A stretch of 64,000 nucleotides of DNA from Adiantum capillus-veneris (GCA_014529385.2 CM043946.1:33312558-33376557), one strand, 5' to 3'. Numbered from the stretch's first letter, positions 54,589 to 64,000 are shown. Notes: generated by a model from the letters alone, not told the origin. Translations and numbers: made by a program.

Positions 54589-55917
54589 CTAACTAGCAAC
54601 CTTTGCTTGTTGAGAAGTAGCCATTGCTGGAAGAGATGAGAGAGAAGCATGCGGCGTTGAGGAATGTTCAACAGATTCAACATTGGAAAGAAATTGACAC
54701 AATGAGTAACACAAGAAAACTTCTTCTATTTCATTACCAGAAGTAAGCTTTATAAGATCTGTTGTACATATCAATGGTGAGGAAGGCATATCCTTCTCTC
54801 CTAACAACAACACATGTGTGCCATGGGATTCAAACATCAGATTGTTGTGCTTGCAGCTACACTTGAATGATGGTCCTAGGCTATGCAACCATTGTCTATC
54901 AAGTACCACATCTGCCCGCTTCATATTCATAACCTGGAAATCCAAGGATGTGGAATAGCCTTGAATTTCCGATGGTACAGCTCTGACTTGAGTATCCCAT
55001 ACTTCGGCATCATAACCGTTCATCATTGCTACCTTGTAGCAGTGGGATCCCGGAGTTTGGGGCAATTTGAGTTTTTTCAATAATCCATAGCTAATGAAAT
55101 TGTGAGTAGCACCGTCATCTACCAAGATATGAACCTTGTGCTCTTGAAGAGATCCGTGCATACTCACTAACTCATGTAGACCAAAGGTCTGTTGCCAAAT
55201 GGAAGCTGTGATACAGCATTTATGCACCACCTCGGTGTGTGTTACCTCCACCTTGGAATGTGAGGAAGACTCAAGAGGCAGTAGTTGCACCGTGTGAACT
55301 ACTTTCTCCTTGCTTTGAGTAGCAGATTTCCCCTTGGGACAATCCTTTTTTCCGTGGCCACTTCCCAAGCATTGAAAGCATAACTTCTCTTTTTTAGCCT
55401 TCTCAAATTCCTCAAAAGAGAAAGGCCCGCGAGAACCCTTGGGTTTTTTAGCTACTGCAGAATTGGCAACTAGAAATTTCCTTTTATTGTCCCCATGTTG
55501 TGTGCGTGTATTACCATGTACATTAGCAAGCACGTGATTATTATGTGATTTATTTTCAGCTGGATCATCATGAATGTGGGCTTTCACTATGGCCTCCTCA
55601 AGGGTTTTAGGGTCCCGAGTCTTGACGTGCTTCTTAAGCTCTGGAGTCAACAGACCAAGGATAAACCCATGTACTTGTTGAAAGGTGTCTAGCCCTTCCA
55701 ACTTGAGGATAACATCCCGATAGTGAGATATATATTCAAGCAATGATGGGTGTTGGCGCATGGAACACGTGTCCCAAGCCGTCCAATTTCTATCTGCCTC
55801 ATTCGTGAGCAGAAACTCTTTTCGAAACATAGCCTCAAAAGATGCCCAACTCTGTGGTATGATATTCTTCTCATTGAGAGACATCCACCATTTGTAGTCC
55901 TTGCCTTCTAGAATCAA
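54589..55917 (-). CDS. Gypsy-D Gag (C-terminal part) and aspartic protease
   Basis: A 442-codon open frame. Residues 1-110 are the retrotransposon Gag domain (WWMSLNEKNIIPQSWASFEA, LTPELKKHV). The zinc knuckle is CFQCLGSGHGKKDC. The protease has HILVDDGATHNFISYGLLKK, with D-D-G-A in place of the usual D-S-G-A, and the second motif VVLDRQWLHSLGP. The N-terminal part of Gag lies upstream in disrupted frames (to about 56500). The frame stops at 54589, before RT, so the gag-protease and RT parts are separated by a stop. Confidence 0.85.
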   Translation of the reverse strand: MILEGKDYKWWMSLNEKNIIPQSWASFEAMFRKEFLLTNEADRNWTAWDTCSMRQHPSLLEYISHYRDVILKLEGLDTFQQVHGFILGLLTPELKKHVKTRDPKTLEEAIVKAHIHDDPAENKSHNNHVLANVHGNTRTQHGDNKRKFLVANSAVAKKPKGSRGPFSFEEFEKAKKEKLCFQCLGSGHGKKDCPKGKSATQSKEKVVHTVQLLPLESSSHSKVEVTHTEVVHKCCITASIWQQTFGLHELVSMHGSLQEHKVHILVDDGATHNFISYGLLKKLKLPQTPGSHCYKVAMMNGYDAEVWDTQVRAVPSEIQGYSTSLDFQVMNMKRADVVLDRQWLHSLGPSFKCSCKHNNLMFESHGTHVLLLGEKDMPSSPLICTTDLIKLTSGNEIEEVFLCYSLCQFLSNVESVEHSSTPHASLSSLPAMATSQQAKVAS

Positions 55918-57223
55918 ACTTGTCTGCTGTAGTGCTCTGATTGCATCTGGAGTATGCCGTAAGGCGTGAATTCCATCCCACGTTGAGAAAGATATTCACT
56001 GCATCCTTATTGCGGTCTCAGTCCTCTCCCTTAAAAGTTGGTGCCTTTTTATTTTTCAACAAATTGTCCACTTCCTTTGTAGTGAGAGAGTGCAAAGAAT
56101 CTAGAGATGGACCTTGTCCATGACCAGAAGGGCCTTCCCCCTGATCCGCTACGTGCTCATGCATATGTGTGTCAACAAGGCCCTTGGCCTAGTGCTGCAT
56201 AAATTATATCATTAAAGTGGATAATTTACTGACATTTTCATTTAGGGATGCAAAATTTGTTTTTATTACTGATATGCGTGCTTGAAGTGCTCAAAATTCT
56301 TGGATATCAAGCAATTCATAAGCGTCATCTCCTCTTGTAGCTTCAAGAGTACCCTCCGTGAGAGTATCCAGCTGCGAGCCATCATTGGGAGGATCATGCA
56401 TAATATGCTCAAAATCAAAAGTCATGTTGATTTCCAAATCCATGGCGACTATGCAGTGCTAAGAAAAGAAAGAAGAATACCTTGATTCCAAAAACAACCT
56501 GTAGCCGTAGTATGTACCACCGATGTCGGTAGTTGGCCAGGCTAATGATACCCGCAACCATATGGTCATCAAAAGTCACCGATCCGGGAGATCAAGCTTG
56601 TCGTGAAATCACCATGTTCGATTTGCAATGTGGTTGCCTTGAGCACCAGTACTGCACCGTGTTTGGAGCTTTGATAGATTGAAGGTGACTTAAATTAATT
56701 GTACAACTTTGAATGTGTCTACGTATATAATTTTTTTAAAGGTTTTCCTTTGATTTCTCGTCCTACCTGCGAGCCACTGTCAAAAATGTTTTGCTTCGAT
56801 GCTTGTGTCCAGCCTTGCTCGGAGTTTCACAAGGGGGGGGGGTACCCACCGTGGGTACCCTTGCAAACTTGAAAAACGTCCTAAGGCCAAGGGCTTTAGG
56901 CATTTGAATGTGAACCCACAGATTCAAAAGAAGCCATGGCGGCAGCACAGGAAGCATGCGAGGAAGAAAGGGCGAGGCCGAGTAGTGTGTTGCATGCCGG
57001 GCTCCAAGCTTGAGTCGAAAAACATGCACGCGGCCCCTACCATTCTGTTGAGCCCGCCCTCGATGGATTTCCTACACCTCGGCCCCGCGAGCTCCTCCTT
57101 CCCAAGCCCCCTCACACACGGGTTACCCCTTTGTCTTTGTCCCGCCTGGCAAGAGGTGAATTCCATGGCACCTTGCATGCACATGAAAAAGCAGAATATC
57201 ACACCCTTGCTTGGCTAATTTTA
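55918..57223. other. Gypsy-D leader with GC-rich segment
   Basis: Between the primer site and the recognisable Gag. Around 55920-56500 Gag-like frames are broken. The part 56780-57200 is clearly richer in G+C than its surroundings and open on both strands; on the plus strand it encodes a basic segment (KKPWRQHRKHARKKGRG). It could be captured host sequence, but I cannot name a source. Confidence 0.35.
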
Positions 57224-57235
57224 GCTCTAATACCA
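57224..57235 (-). other. Gypsy-D primer-binding site
   Basis: The minus strand reads TGGTATTAGAGC one base after the 5' LTR, the initiator tRNA-Met complement with one change (C to T). Confidence 0.85.
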
Positions 57236-57236
57236 A

Positions 57237-57385
57237 TGAGAAGCCCATGCAACTGCCATGGCTGGATTCACTACCCAACCTCCCTTATATAGCCCTTGTC
57301 TACCGAATCCCCTGTTCCACACTGGCAGCCGGCCACCTACTGGCCCGGGTTCGTGACCCCCCCTAGGTATGCCCTTGGCATGACA
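57237..57385 (-). repeat. Gypsy-D 5' LTR
   Basis: It matches 44849-44996 with about ten differences and is followed on the right by target duplication AAAAC. Confidence 0.9.
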
Positions 57386-57655
57386 AAAACTTTTTATCAA
57401 ATCCATGTCCCATATGATGATATCAACACTTTGTTGATAGATGACACACCCCATAAGGGCTTGCTAAATCCACCGGGCACCACTCTTTCCCTACCCTCAT
57501 TTGAAGGTCGTGAGCATGACGGTTATCTAGAGGACATTTTGGTCCCTTATCTCCAGAATTTGTTTTTCAGCCTATTGACTGTTTCAAAAATTGTACTTAA
57601 CAAATACTCTTTGAAATTAATATGCTTCTTTCTTTGTACTTCTCTCAATGTGGTG

Positions 57656-57658
<3 letters not shown>

Positions 57659-57742
<84 letters not shown>

Positions 57743-57754
57743 GACATCAAACTT

Positions 57755-57830
<76 letters not shown>
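57659..57830. repeat. Duplicated compound (TG)n(AG)n microsatellite
   Basis: (TG)n at 57659-57692 and (AG)n to 57739 are followed by TAGACATCAAACTTTG, then (TG)n at 57754-57778, (AG)n to 57830, and the same TAGACATCAAACTTTG. The whole unit of about 90 bp was tandemly duplicated and then varied in repeat number. It lies just after the FCP1-like coding. Confidence 0.9.
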
Positions 57831-57834
<4 letters not shown>

Positions 57835-58104
57835 CATCAAACTTTGCATATGTTGTTCAAAAGATACAGAAATCACACATACTTTCACAAAGGGAGAGAG
57901 AGATAGCGAAATAGTTTCATCTTACTATTGAAATAAAGATATAACAAAATGGTGGGAATCATCTCACAATTGAAACAAAAGATTCAGATTGAATGAAAAC
58001 GTTGCAATAGAAGTCATGAATATAGATTTCAAGTAAAGAAGAAGTTATGCCCAATGGAATTCATCCAAATTACATTGGCACGATTTGGACTTTTGGCCAG
58101 TTAG

Positions 58105-59393
58105 TTATACACAGACAATCTCTTTTCCCCTTCGTTGCATTACTTTGCATCCACCTATTAAGAAATAGAACTGTGAGGACTTGTTCTGCGCGGTCTCGTC
58201 CATTATGTCGTGCCAAAGTTGCAGAAGGTTGCATTGCTCTCTTATTGTGACCACTATCACAAGGTTGAGATCTTTGTCAAATACCTCCACATCTATGACA
58301 CCATTGTTCTCCAGGCCTGCCGACTCTTGGTCACTAGGAATATACTTAGAGAAGTTTGCAACAATTTGAGAGTGTTGGTACCAGAAGGAGGCGAGAAGGG
58401 ACTGTGTGTTGATCATGTACTTGGCCACCAAAGTGTCCACCAAAGGGACTGTGTGTTGCATTGGCCACCAAAGTGTCCAATGAAACCTCACAATGGATGT
58501 CATCCAACTCTTTAACATACCACCCTCTATCAAGAAGCTTGTCACAGAAGCAAGCATTTAGAGATTCACATACCAGCATTGTCTTTGCAACATGTATGTG
58601 GCAGGTGTTACATAGTTCCACAAATAAACTTATAGGACAAAAATCAGCAATCTTTACCAACTTAGTGGGCACAAAATTTTGTAGGGATCTCTGCACATCC
58701 CTAGACAACTTGCTTCGAAGAGCTTCGCACGATGTGCTGTCGAGGCTAAGCAATACAGCTCCATTTGGTAGTGAGAGGGAGATAAACCAGAGTACCTTTT
58801 TTAATTTTTTGGTTGAGTTGGTAGAAATGCTTGTAGAAGAAAATTCCCTCATCTGCAAGGCTCTTGCTAGTTCTTCCATCATACTATAAAACACCAATAT
58901 CATTGTGGATTACAGAGATGAGACCTATAATACACTCCACTAGCTCCCATTCCTCATATGATGAATGATAGACGTCTGCAATTGCAACAACAAAAAGTAA
59001 AAGACCATCTAGTCTAACAACCGAATTAGAACTACCTATGAGAACTAGAGCTACCTCTTTTAATATTGTTCCACCTCTTTTAATATTGCCTCTTCAAAAA
59101 AAAAAAAAGCAAGGTCTGAAAGAAATAATAGAGATGGAAGGCTATGAACACACTTACAGTTGCATCGTGGATGATAAGCCAATGAAACATCTCCGTCATT
59201 AGCAATCACATAGGAGTGCCTGTAGACATGATGAACCAAAACCTCCTTTGTAGTTTTTTTGCCCACCTCCACTTTGAAATCTAGCACTCGTGCTTTCCAT
59301 GCTGAACGAAATAAATTTTCCATTGAGGATCTTTTCCTCCTTCTTGGTTGCATAAGAACCCAAGCACCTTTGTATATTGTCTGTTGTTGCCAT
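58105..59393 (-). pseudogene. Unrecognised multi-exon gene
   Basis: Exon 1 (about 59393-59158) encodes VYRHSYVIANDGDVSLAYHP and ends before GTAAGTG. After an intron ending TTGCAG (about 59013) the next exon starts DVYHSSYEEWELVE and continues, with a frameshift near 58880, into a long frame (58903-58440) rich in Cys, Leu and Ser (VELCNTCHIHVAKTMLVCES). A second frame (58440-58105) ends it. A 47-bp tandem duplication at 58398-58485 (shared GGGACTGTGTGTTG and GGCCACCAAAGTGTCCA) causes a frame change. No family recognised. It lies at the right end of the large insert. Confidence 0.45.
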
Positions 59394-59858
59394 TGACTAT
59401 TTATATTGATGGAGTTTGAGATAGTGATAGAGCTTATGGTGCTACGTGGCTTCCTTGGGAGACTAATGGCGAGGCTAGCTTAGAGCTATTAGGATGGGAA
59501 GAAAAAGAAGAAGAAACCATGGCTCTTTCTGAGTGGAAGAAAAAAGCTTGAACTTGCTTGCAATGGAGGGAAACTCAGTTTTGAACGCTTGGTTAATGGA
59601 GAAAGAGCTTTTGATGGTGGGAGTATGATACATTATTGTAGTTGTTTTTCAGTACCTTAACTACTTTCAAACCCTAGGCCCACATATGGATACACTTAAC
59701 GCTGTAAAAAGAGGTTTTACCTCATTTTTCTTCTCTTTCTTTTGAATTTTTTGATTTATTTCTTCTCATTCCTACGTTACATTGGCTTGTTGTTCATTGG
59801 ATGCGCCTCCTTTTCTCTCTCCTAATAAGGCCCTCCAAGTGACCTCCACAATTCCCTA

Positions 59859-61200
59859 ATGAGGCTTGTCATTGTGCATTCATGAAAAATATTACAGAGG
59901 AAGTAGAACCCACATGTTTTGAAGATGTTGTCAAGGAAGAAAAATGGCGGCAAGCTATGGATGAAGAAATGGCTACACTTGATGCAAATGGAACATGGGA
60001 ATTGGTGCCATTACCAAAGGATAAGAAGGCAATTGGATATAAGTGGGTTCACAAAATAAAGCATAATGTTGATGGCAGTGTGAGCAGGTACAAGGCTAGA
60101 CTTGTGGCCAAAGGTTATGCACAGACTTATGGGATTGATTACGAGGAGATGTTCAGCCACATAGCTAAGATGGCTATCATTCGTGTGTTTATTGCAATGG
60201 TTGCCACATTAAAATGGGTGTTGAAACAAATGGATATAAAGAATGAATTTTTGAATGGAGAATTGAAGAAAACTGTGTATATGGAGGAGCCACAAGGTTA
60301 TGGAAAAATGAGGCTACGTGACCTTATATGCAAGTTAAAGAAAGAATTGTATGGGCTGAAGCAATCACCTAGAGCTTAGTATGAGAGGATTGTGGCATTT
60401 CTCATTTCATTGGGCTTTGAGATGTCTTATGTAGACCATTCATTGTGTGCACGGAAGAATGAGGTAGGAATTGTGGTAATACGTACCTATGTGGATAATT
60501 TGATTGTTGAAGGTGATAATGTGGCTAAAGTAGAGGGTGTGTAGGCTCTACTTATGTAGGAATTTGACATAAAAGACTTGGGAGACTTGCGGTATTTCTT
60601 GGGCATTGAAATTATTCGCACGAAAGAAGGTGTATAGCTGTCACAAAGGCAATATGCTTTGGATCTGTTGAAAAAGTATAGTATGGCTGATCGTAATCCA
60701 ATTACAATGTCCTTAGAGTAGAATTTGAAGTTGAGAAATGATGCAGGTCAACTGCTTGAAAATGCTACCATATATAGAAAGATTGTGGGTAGATTGATCG
60801 ACTTGACTATCTCACGTCCAGACTTGAGCTAAACATTTGGATTGGTGAGTCGGTTTATGCAGTCTCCCAGGAAATTACACTTGGATGCAATAAGACACAC
60901 TTTGTGCTATGTGAGTGCTATTTTGAATTATGCACTCTTTATAGGGTTGATGTGGAGTTGCAGCTCTATGGCTACACGAATGCGGCTTGGGCTAGTAGTA
61001 CATATGATCACATATCTAGCAACGGATTCATGTTCTCACTTGGGAGTTCTGCTATCACATAGAGCATCAAGAAGCAACCTACGGTTTCTCCTTTGATTAC
61101 AAAGGCATAGTATAGGGGGTGCTGCAGTGGCGGCATGGGAGGTGGCATGGCTAGGATTGCTACTTCACGACTTTGAAGTACATGTACAAAGATTGGTTGT
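59859..61200 (+). pseudogene. C3 reverse transcriptase and partial RNase H
   Basis: The frame opens at the RT N-terminus (EKWRQAMDEEMATLDANGTW, GYKWVHKIKHNVDGSVSRYK, ARLVAKGYAQ) and has WVLKQMDIKNEFLNGELKK and YGLKQSPRA. After a stop at 60379 the motif reads TYVDNLIVEGD: the second Asp of YVDD is Asn. Later blocks are DLGDLRYFLGIEI, and RNase H to about 61190 (LHDFEVHVQRLVV), where C3 ends. Eight or more stops are present. The C-terminal half of RNase H is missing. Confidence 0.88.
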
Positions 61201-61773
61201 GCACGTCTGTTGCATGTGTCAATGCAAGGAACTTGCCGATACACTGTGTGCGAGCCACAAATGGCTCCAAGCATGCAACTAGCCTAAACTAGTAAGCTCA
61301 AAGATGGCGATGCTGTGTCACTCACCACTCTACGCTTGCTGTCGTGGAGGATTCCTCGCCGCAAAGAAGAAGGAGCCAACACTGCACCGCGCTCAACCGC
61401 TTCGCCATCGCCATGCCGTCGTTGCAATGCTCGATCGCACACTCTCTCTCTCTCTCTCTCACGCATACACACACACACACATAAAGAGGTGAAGACGAAG
61501 AAGATGGAGATGGACCAAGAGCACTCTTCAATTGCACAAATGAAAGAATGAGTGAATTTTAGGTTTAGTTGACTTTTATATGAGCTTGCCCCATCACACT
61601 TGGGCACCCATGCTTAGCCAACTAATCCCTTGAATGTTCCAGTTAGAGTGCGCCTCTCATCTACAATCACTCTTACCCTTTTCCTATTGGACCGACAAGC
61701 CCGATACCTGACTCTACCAAATAAATAATACAACGCCCGTTGTAGGTGATAGGAATGTGCGTGAGGGTTAACA
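61195..61773 (-). repeat. LTR E' (minus), 3' LTR preceded by polypurine tract
   Basis: On the minus strand it starts TGTTAACCCTCACG at 61773, directly after the tract GGGGGGCA (61781-61774). It contains the same TATA region, (TG)n/(AG)n tract and conserved blocks as 24846-25494, and the two differ considerably. It joins the broken end of C3 RNase H at about 61195. The internal part of its element would lie to the right; a short frame (61847-61782) before the tract, with a SFQGRNLHQEGG block, may be the end of its pol. Confidence 0.6.
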
Positions 61774-61847
61774 TGCCCCCCTTCCTGATGTAGATTCCGT
61801 CCTTGGAAGCTATTGAGTTGAAGCTCGTTGTTGAGGTAGAAGAGCAT

Positions 61848-63189
61848 TTGAGATTAGTGTCCTTAGCCTTCTTCAGTCATTGCAAAATCAAACAAAAGTG
61901 GCAATAAGTGTATCCCTATAATCAATTAAAAAGCATATGCAGTTGTAGGCAGACAAATTGATTGGTAACAAAAATTTAAACCATTTGTCAGCAATAAACA
62001 TTAAATTGTAATATAATCAAATGCATAAACAATTGTAAAGTAAAATAAGTCTGGGGTCGCTAATTTAACGGTCGTCGAAAGGCACTAAAGATCAACTATT
62101 AATACCATGGGCAAGCTTCTCAATTTTCTCTGGTCAATTAAATTGTTTAATCGCGAGAGCCAAGTATTTCATGTCCGAGGGTTGACTAGAGGCTATACCT
62201 AGAAGACCTTGTAGTTAAGCTACGATAAAAAGAACTTCTCATGAAATCATCACCTGACTGATTACCTTTTCTTTGAACCCCCAAAGTCTTTTCACAGTGA
62301 TTCAATTTTTATGTGTGTGCTTATTTTGTATGCCTTGGCTTTTTGCTTTTCAAGGAAAAGCGCCCACATTGGGAAACTCTAGGGCTCTAGTACCATAGGC
62401 GATACATGTGAGTGGAGTACCAAATCAAGCTGAGATTTCTCTTCCAGCTTAAGATTTTACATTGTGGCACATTGATTTTTTGTTTGTTCGTTTTTAGCAT
62501 TTTAATTTTGTAACTTTGGGGGGTCATATAACACTGTTACTCTCCCCAGGCTCATCACACTAGTAAACTCCCTTTATAATACTTAAGATAAAGGTCAATA
62601 GGGACTAAGCCCACTAGAAACCCCTTGTATATTTCACACAATGCTGCCTAAATCAGATTAAGAACCTAAATAACCATTGATTATTAGGAAGGCATTCCCC
62701 ATGGTATTAAGAGAAAATCTCTAGCGCCTAGCTTGGTCAAACTAGCTTAGTCAGACTGCTTGATTTTTAAACCTAGACAACTGATTATGACAAAACATTA
62801 CATTGAATTTAATGTTTGATACTAAGCAAATGTGTTGAATATTATGCTACCAATCACAATTAAAGGAGACAAACGTGGATGCAAAAAGATAAGGGACAAT
62901 GCTAATGGACAAGAAACACCTATTTGTGTTGATACCCACGCTTGGTTTGAAGAGTGAATGAGAGAAAGATTCCATGAAGGTCCAAATCCTAACCACAGCA
63001 ACACGTTCTTGTACACACGAGGAAACACATACCTCTAGGAGGCACATCAGTGGGAAGAAAGAACTTTTCTAATCACTAAACTCTAAAACAGAAACACTCA
63101 TATCGTACTAATCTTACCTACCCTCCATCACTCGAGTGATGAGGATCAAAGGTGTTTGATGACATAGGTTTCTGTTTTAGTGTACCAGA
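61848..63189. other. Interval without a recognisable gene
   Basis: AT-rich with short frames only. I found no domain, TIR or LTR. It may be the decayed internal part or untranslated region of the element whose LTR is 61195-61773. Confidence 0.35.
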
Positions 63190-64000
63190 CGTGAATGTGT
63201 AGGTCTGGGTCAATGTTTTGACTTTTATTGTGTATACTCATTTGCTAATTGCTCTTGTTCTTTATTATTTTTGTTTTTTGTGAGTATAAGGCTTTATATA
63301 TACATTCCCTAAGATTGGGAGATTGAGAGGTCAGAGAGGAAGGTTGAGAGGGAAATAATTTAATAGGCTGATGTGAATGAAGACATCCCCCCTTCCTTGG
63401 GTAGATCATACCGTTTGAAATGTGCTCGTCACCCTTTGAAACCAATTGTTCCAGTTGGTAATAGGTGAGGATTTTTGCCATTAGTTTTCTATTACCTTAG
63501 GTGCCTCGTCGAGTTGCAAGGGTGGTAAGGTACTCTCCTAGCATCGAACTTGAAGTGGTTCATCAGGTGATTCTTGAACACTGGGAGGTGTGGATTCCTT
63601 TGTAGCTTCATGAGGTCCACTATTGTAGGTGGGGACTGTGGAGAAGCTTTTACCTCTATGGATGCATTATAGGAGGAACAAACTGTTCTTTCTTCGATAC
63701 CCAAACTATCTCTGGGACGCGTGTGTAGCATTCCCTGATTTTTTCTTTCCATGATCGTCAATTCACTTTGAAGCTACAGGATTGGGCGCACATGGGTCAA
63801 GTGACCAGTAAGAACACAATCTATGTTTTGGCACCCAGATTTGATCATTTCCTTCATAGTAGCATTGGGCTTCCAATAGTTTTTTAGGAATCCAATGCCA
63901 CGTTTCCTTACATTTCTTGGAACGAGTGGGACGTTTCTTACAAGGCTTCTGTTTTTTAGCACTAGCTATGGTCGCTAAAGAAGCTTCAGGGACCCACTTG
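63190..64000 (-). mobile_element. Second Gypsy-B copy: 3' LTR and pol tail, continuing past the window
   Basis: On the minus strand the LTR begins TGTCTTCATTCACATC at 63385 after the tract CCAAGGAAGGGGGGA (63401-63386). 63402-63780 and 63780-64000 match 8257-8596 and 12238-12540, with no C1 between them. The coding tail at 63962-63774 is Lys/Trp-rich (KLLEAQ, NDQIWVPKHRLCSY). It shows the uninterrupted target into which C1 inserted in the first copy. AP and integrase would lie beyond 64000. Confidence 0.75.

Larger units (their letters stand above)
44849..57385 (-). mobile_element. Gypsy-D: chromovirus (Ty3/gypsy with chromodomain), split by CACTA
   Basis: The LTRs (44849-44996, 148 bp; 57237-57385, 149 bp) run TGTCATGCC...TCTCA on the minus strand, with target duplication AAAAC (44844-44848 and 57386-57390). 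The primer site and polypurine tract are in place. Minus-strand order is gag-protease, RT, RNase H, integrase, chromodomain. A CACTA element (45193-51871) lies between integrase and chromodomain. Confidence 0.93.
44510..57560 (+). pseudogene. FCP1/NIF-type HAD phosphatase domain, split by Gypsy-D
   Basis: The left piece (44510-44848) begins after a TTTTTTGTATAG acceptor-like site and reads LIILDVNGLLLFGEP, the HAD motif I of FCP1/SCP-type phosphatases in the D-V-N-G form (second Asp replaced by Asn), then RPRTKEFKQFLLPRFWVAIS. The right piece (57391-57560) continues in phase after Gypsy-D and one AAAAC copy are removed: YDDINTLLIDDTPHKGLLNP, the motif with the paired Asp, then the usual DGYLEDILVPYL end. 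Such enzymes act on phosphorylated polymerase tails or related substrates. With Asn at D+2 the activity is uncertain. No start exon was found. Confidence 0.75.
27864..59858. mobile_element. ~32-kb insert in C3 carrying H3-like, FCP1-like and unknown genes
   Basis: C3 coding stops at a Tyr codon plus one base (27860-27863) and resumes in the same phase at 59859. The bases ATG occur on both sides (27861-27863 and 59859-59861), consistent with a 3-bp target duplication. The insert starts CAGGGTCTTC and ends ATTCCCTA, so the last bases are loosely inverted (CAGGG/CCCTA); no longer TIR is visible. Subtracting the nested copias, LINE, Gypsy-D and CACTA leaves roughly 10 kb of gene-containing DNA. 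I infer a DNA transposon; a 3-bp TSD would fit a CACTA-like mechanism, but the termini are not CACTA. An alternative is a host segment moved in by repair. Confidence 0.5.
25495..61200 (+). mobile_element. C3: Ty1/copia element split by a MITE and a ~32-kb insert
   Basis: The left part holds a primer site (25659-25671), a gag start (26110), integrase (26468-27545) and the integrase-RT linker (to 27863). The right part holds RT and most of RNase H (59859-61200). Frame and residue order resume in phase across the insert. The right end is lost: RNase H stops where LTR E' begins. Gag lacks its C-terminal half, and no protease is seen. Stops occur throughout. Confidence 0.82.

Noticed and set aside
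27864-59858. Calling the large insert a CACTA or hAT element
   Set aside because: A 3-bp duplication fits CACTA, and CAGGG/CCCTA loosely recalls hAT ends, but there is no CACTA terminus, no 8-bp TSD and no long TIR.

Overview
This is repeat-packed plant nuclear DNA. Nearly all coding potential belongs to transposable elements of families typical of land plants: Ty3/gypsy (a chromovirus, a Tat/Athila-like element and two others), Ty1/copia with initiator-Met primer sites, LINEs, a complete CACTA (En/Spm) element and a MITE. Long (GA)n, (CA)n and (TG)n tracts are common. The number and age of the nested insertions suggest a large-genome vascular plant; a fern is my guess, from general resemblance only. 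I see no bacterial features, CRISPR, rRNA or tRNA genes.

Layout. 1-880: diverged ~283-bp tandem repeat with an 18-bp palindrome in each unit. 2287-2870: LINE remnant (+). 3050-7953: decayed gypsy 'Gypsy-A' (+). 7990-23375: 5'-truncated gypsy 'Gypsy-B' (-), split by two dated insertions: a short-LTR non-autonomous copia 'C1' (8602-12232, TSD ACCCA) and a Tat-like gypsy 'G2' (14186-23029, TSD TCTTG) with an extra ORF between pol and the 3' LTR. 24846-25494: LTR of another element (-), with primer site. 25495-61200: copia 'C3' (+), whose integrase carries a 241-bp MITE and whose pol is split by a ~32-kb insert at 27864-59858. 61195-61773: another copy of the 24846-25494 LTR. 63190-64000: second Gypsy-B copy running off the window.

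The ~32-kb insert is the most unusual part. Without its own nested elements it is roughly 10 kb. It carries non-retroviral genes or gene remnants: an unrecognised multi-exon gene (28205-31100, +), an acidic protein (31734-32711, -), an unmistakable but divergent histone H3-like protein (42232-42741, +), a possible Ulp1-type SUMO-protease fragment (43196-43660, +), an FCP1/NIF-type phosphatase domain (44510-44848 and 57391-57560, +) and an unknown multi-exon gene (58105-59393, -). Later insertions into it are a 0.93-kb deleted copia with a flipped LTR segment (28530-29463), a copia 'C2' joined to a LINE (about 32950-41943), and a chromovirus 'Gypsy-D' (44849-57385, TSD AAAAC). Gypsy-D splits the FCP1 domain and is itself split by a CACTA element (45193-51871, TSD GTA) carrying a captured heavy-metal-associated (HMA) gene fragment.

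Several nests are verifiable from the sequence alone: removing each inserted element with one TSD copy restores the reading frame of the interrupted gene (G2 in Gypsy-B integrase, the MITE in C3 integrase, the ~32-kb insert in C3 pol, Gypsy-D in the FCP1 domain, CACTA in the Gypsy-D C-terminus). Almost every gene has stops or frameshifts. The longest intact frames are C1 gag, the G2 protease, the 490-codon part of the G2 extra ORF, C2 RT-RNase H, Gypsy-D gag-protease and the H3-like ORF.
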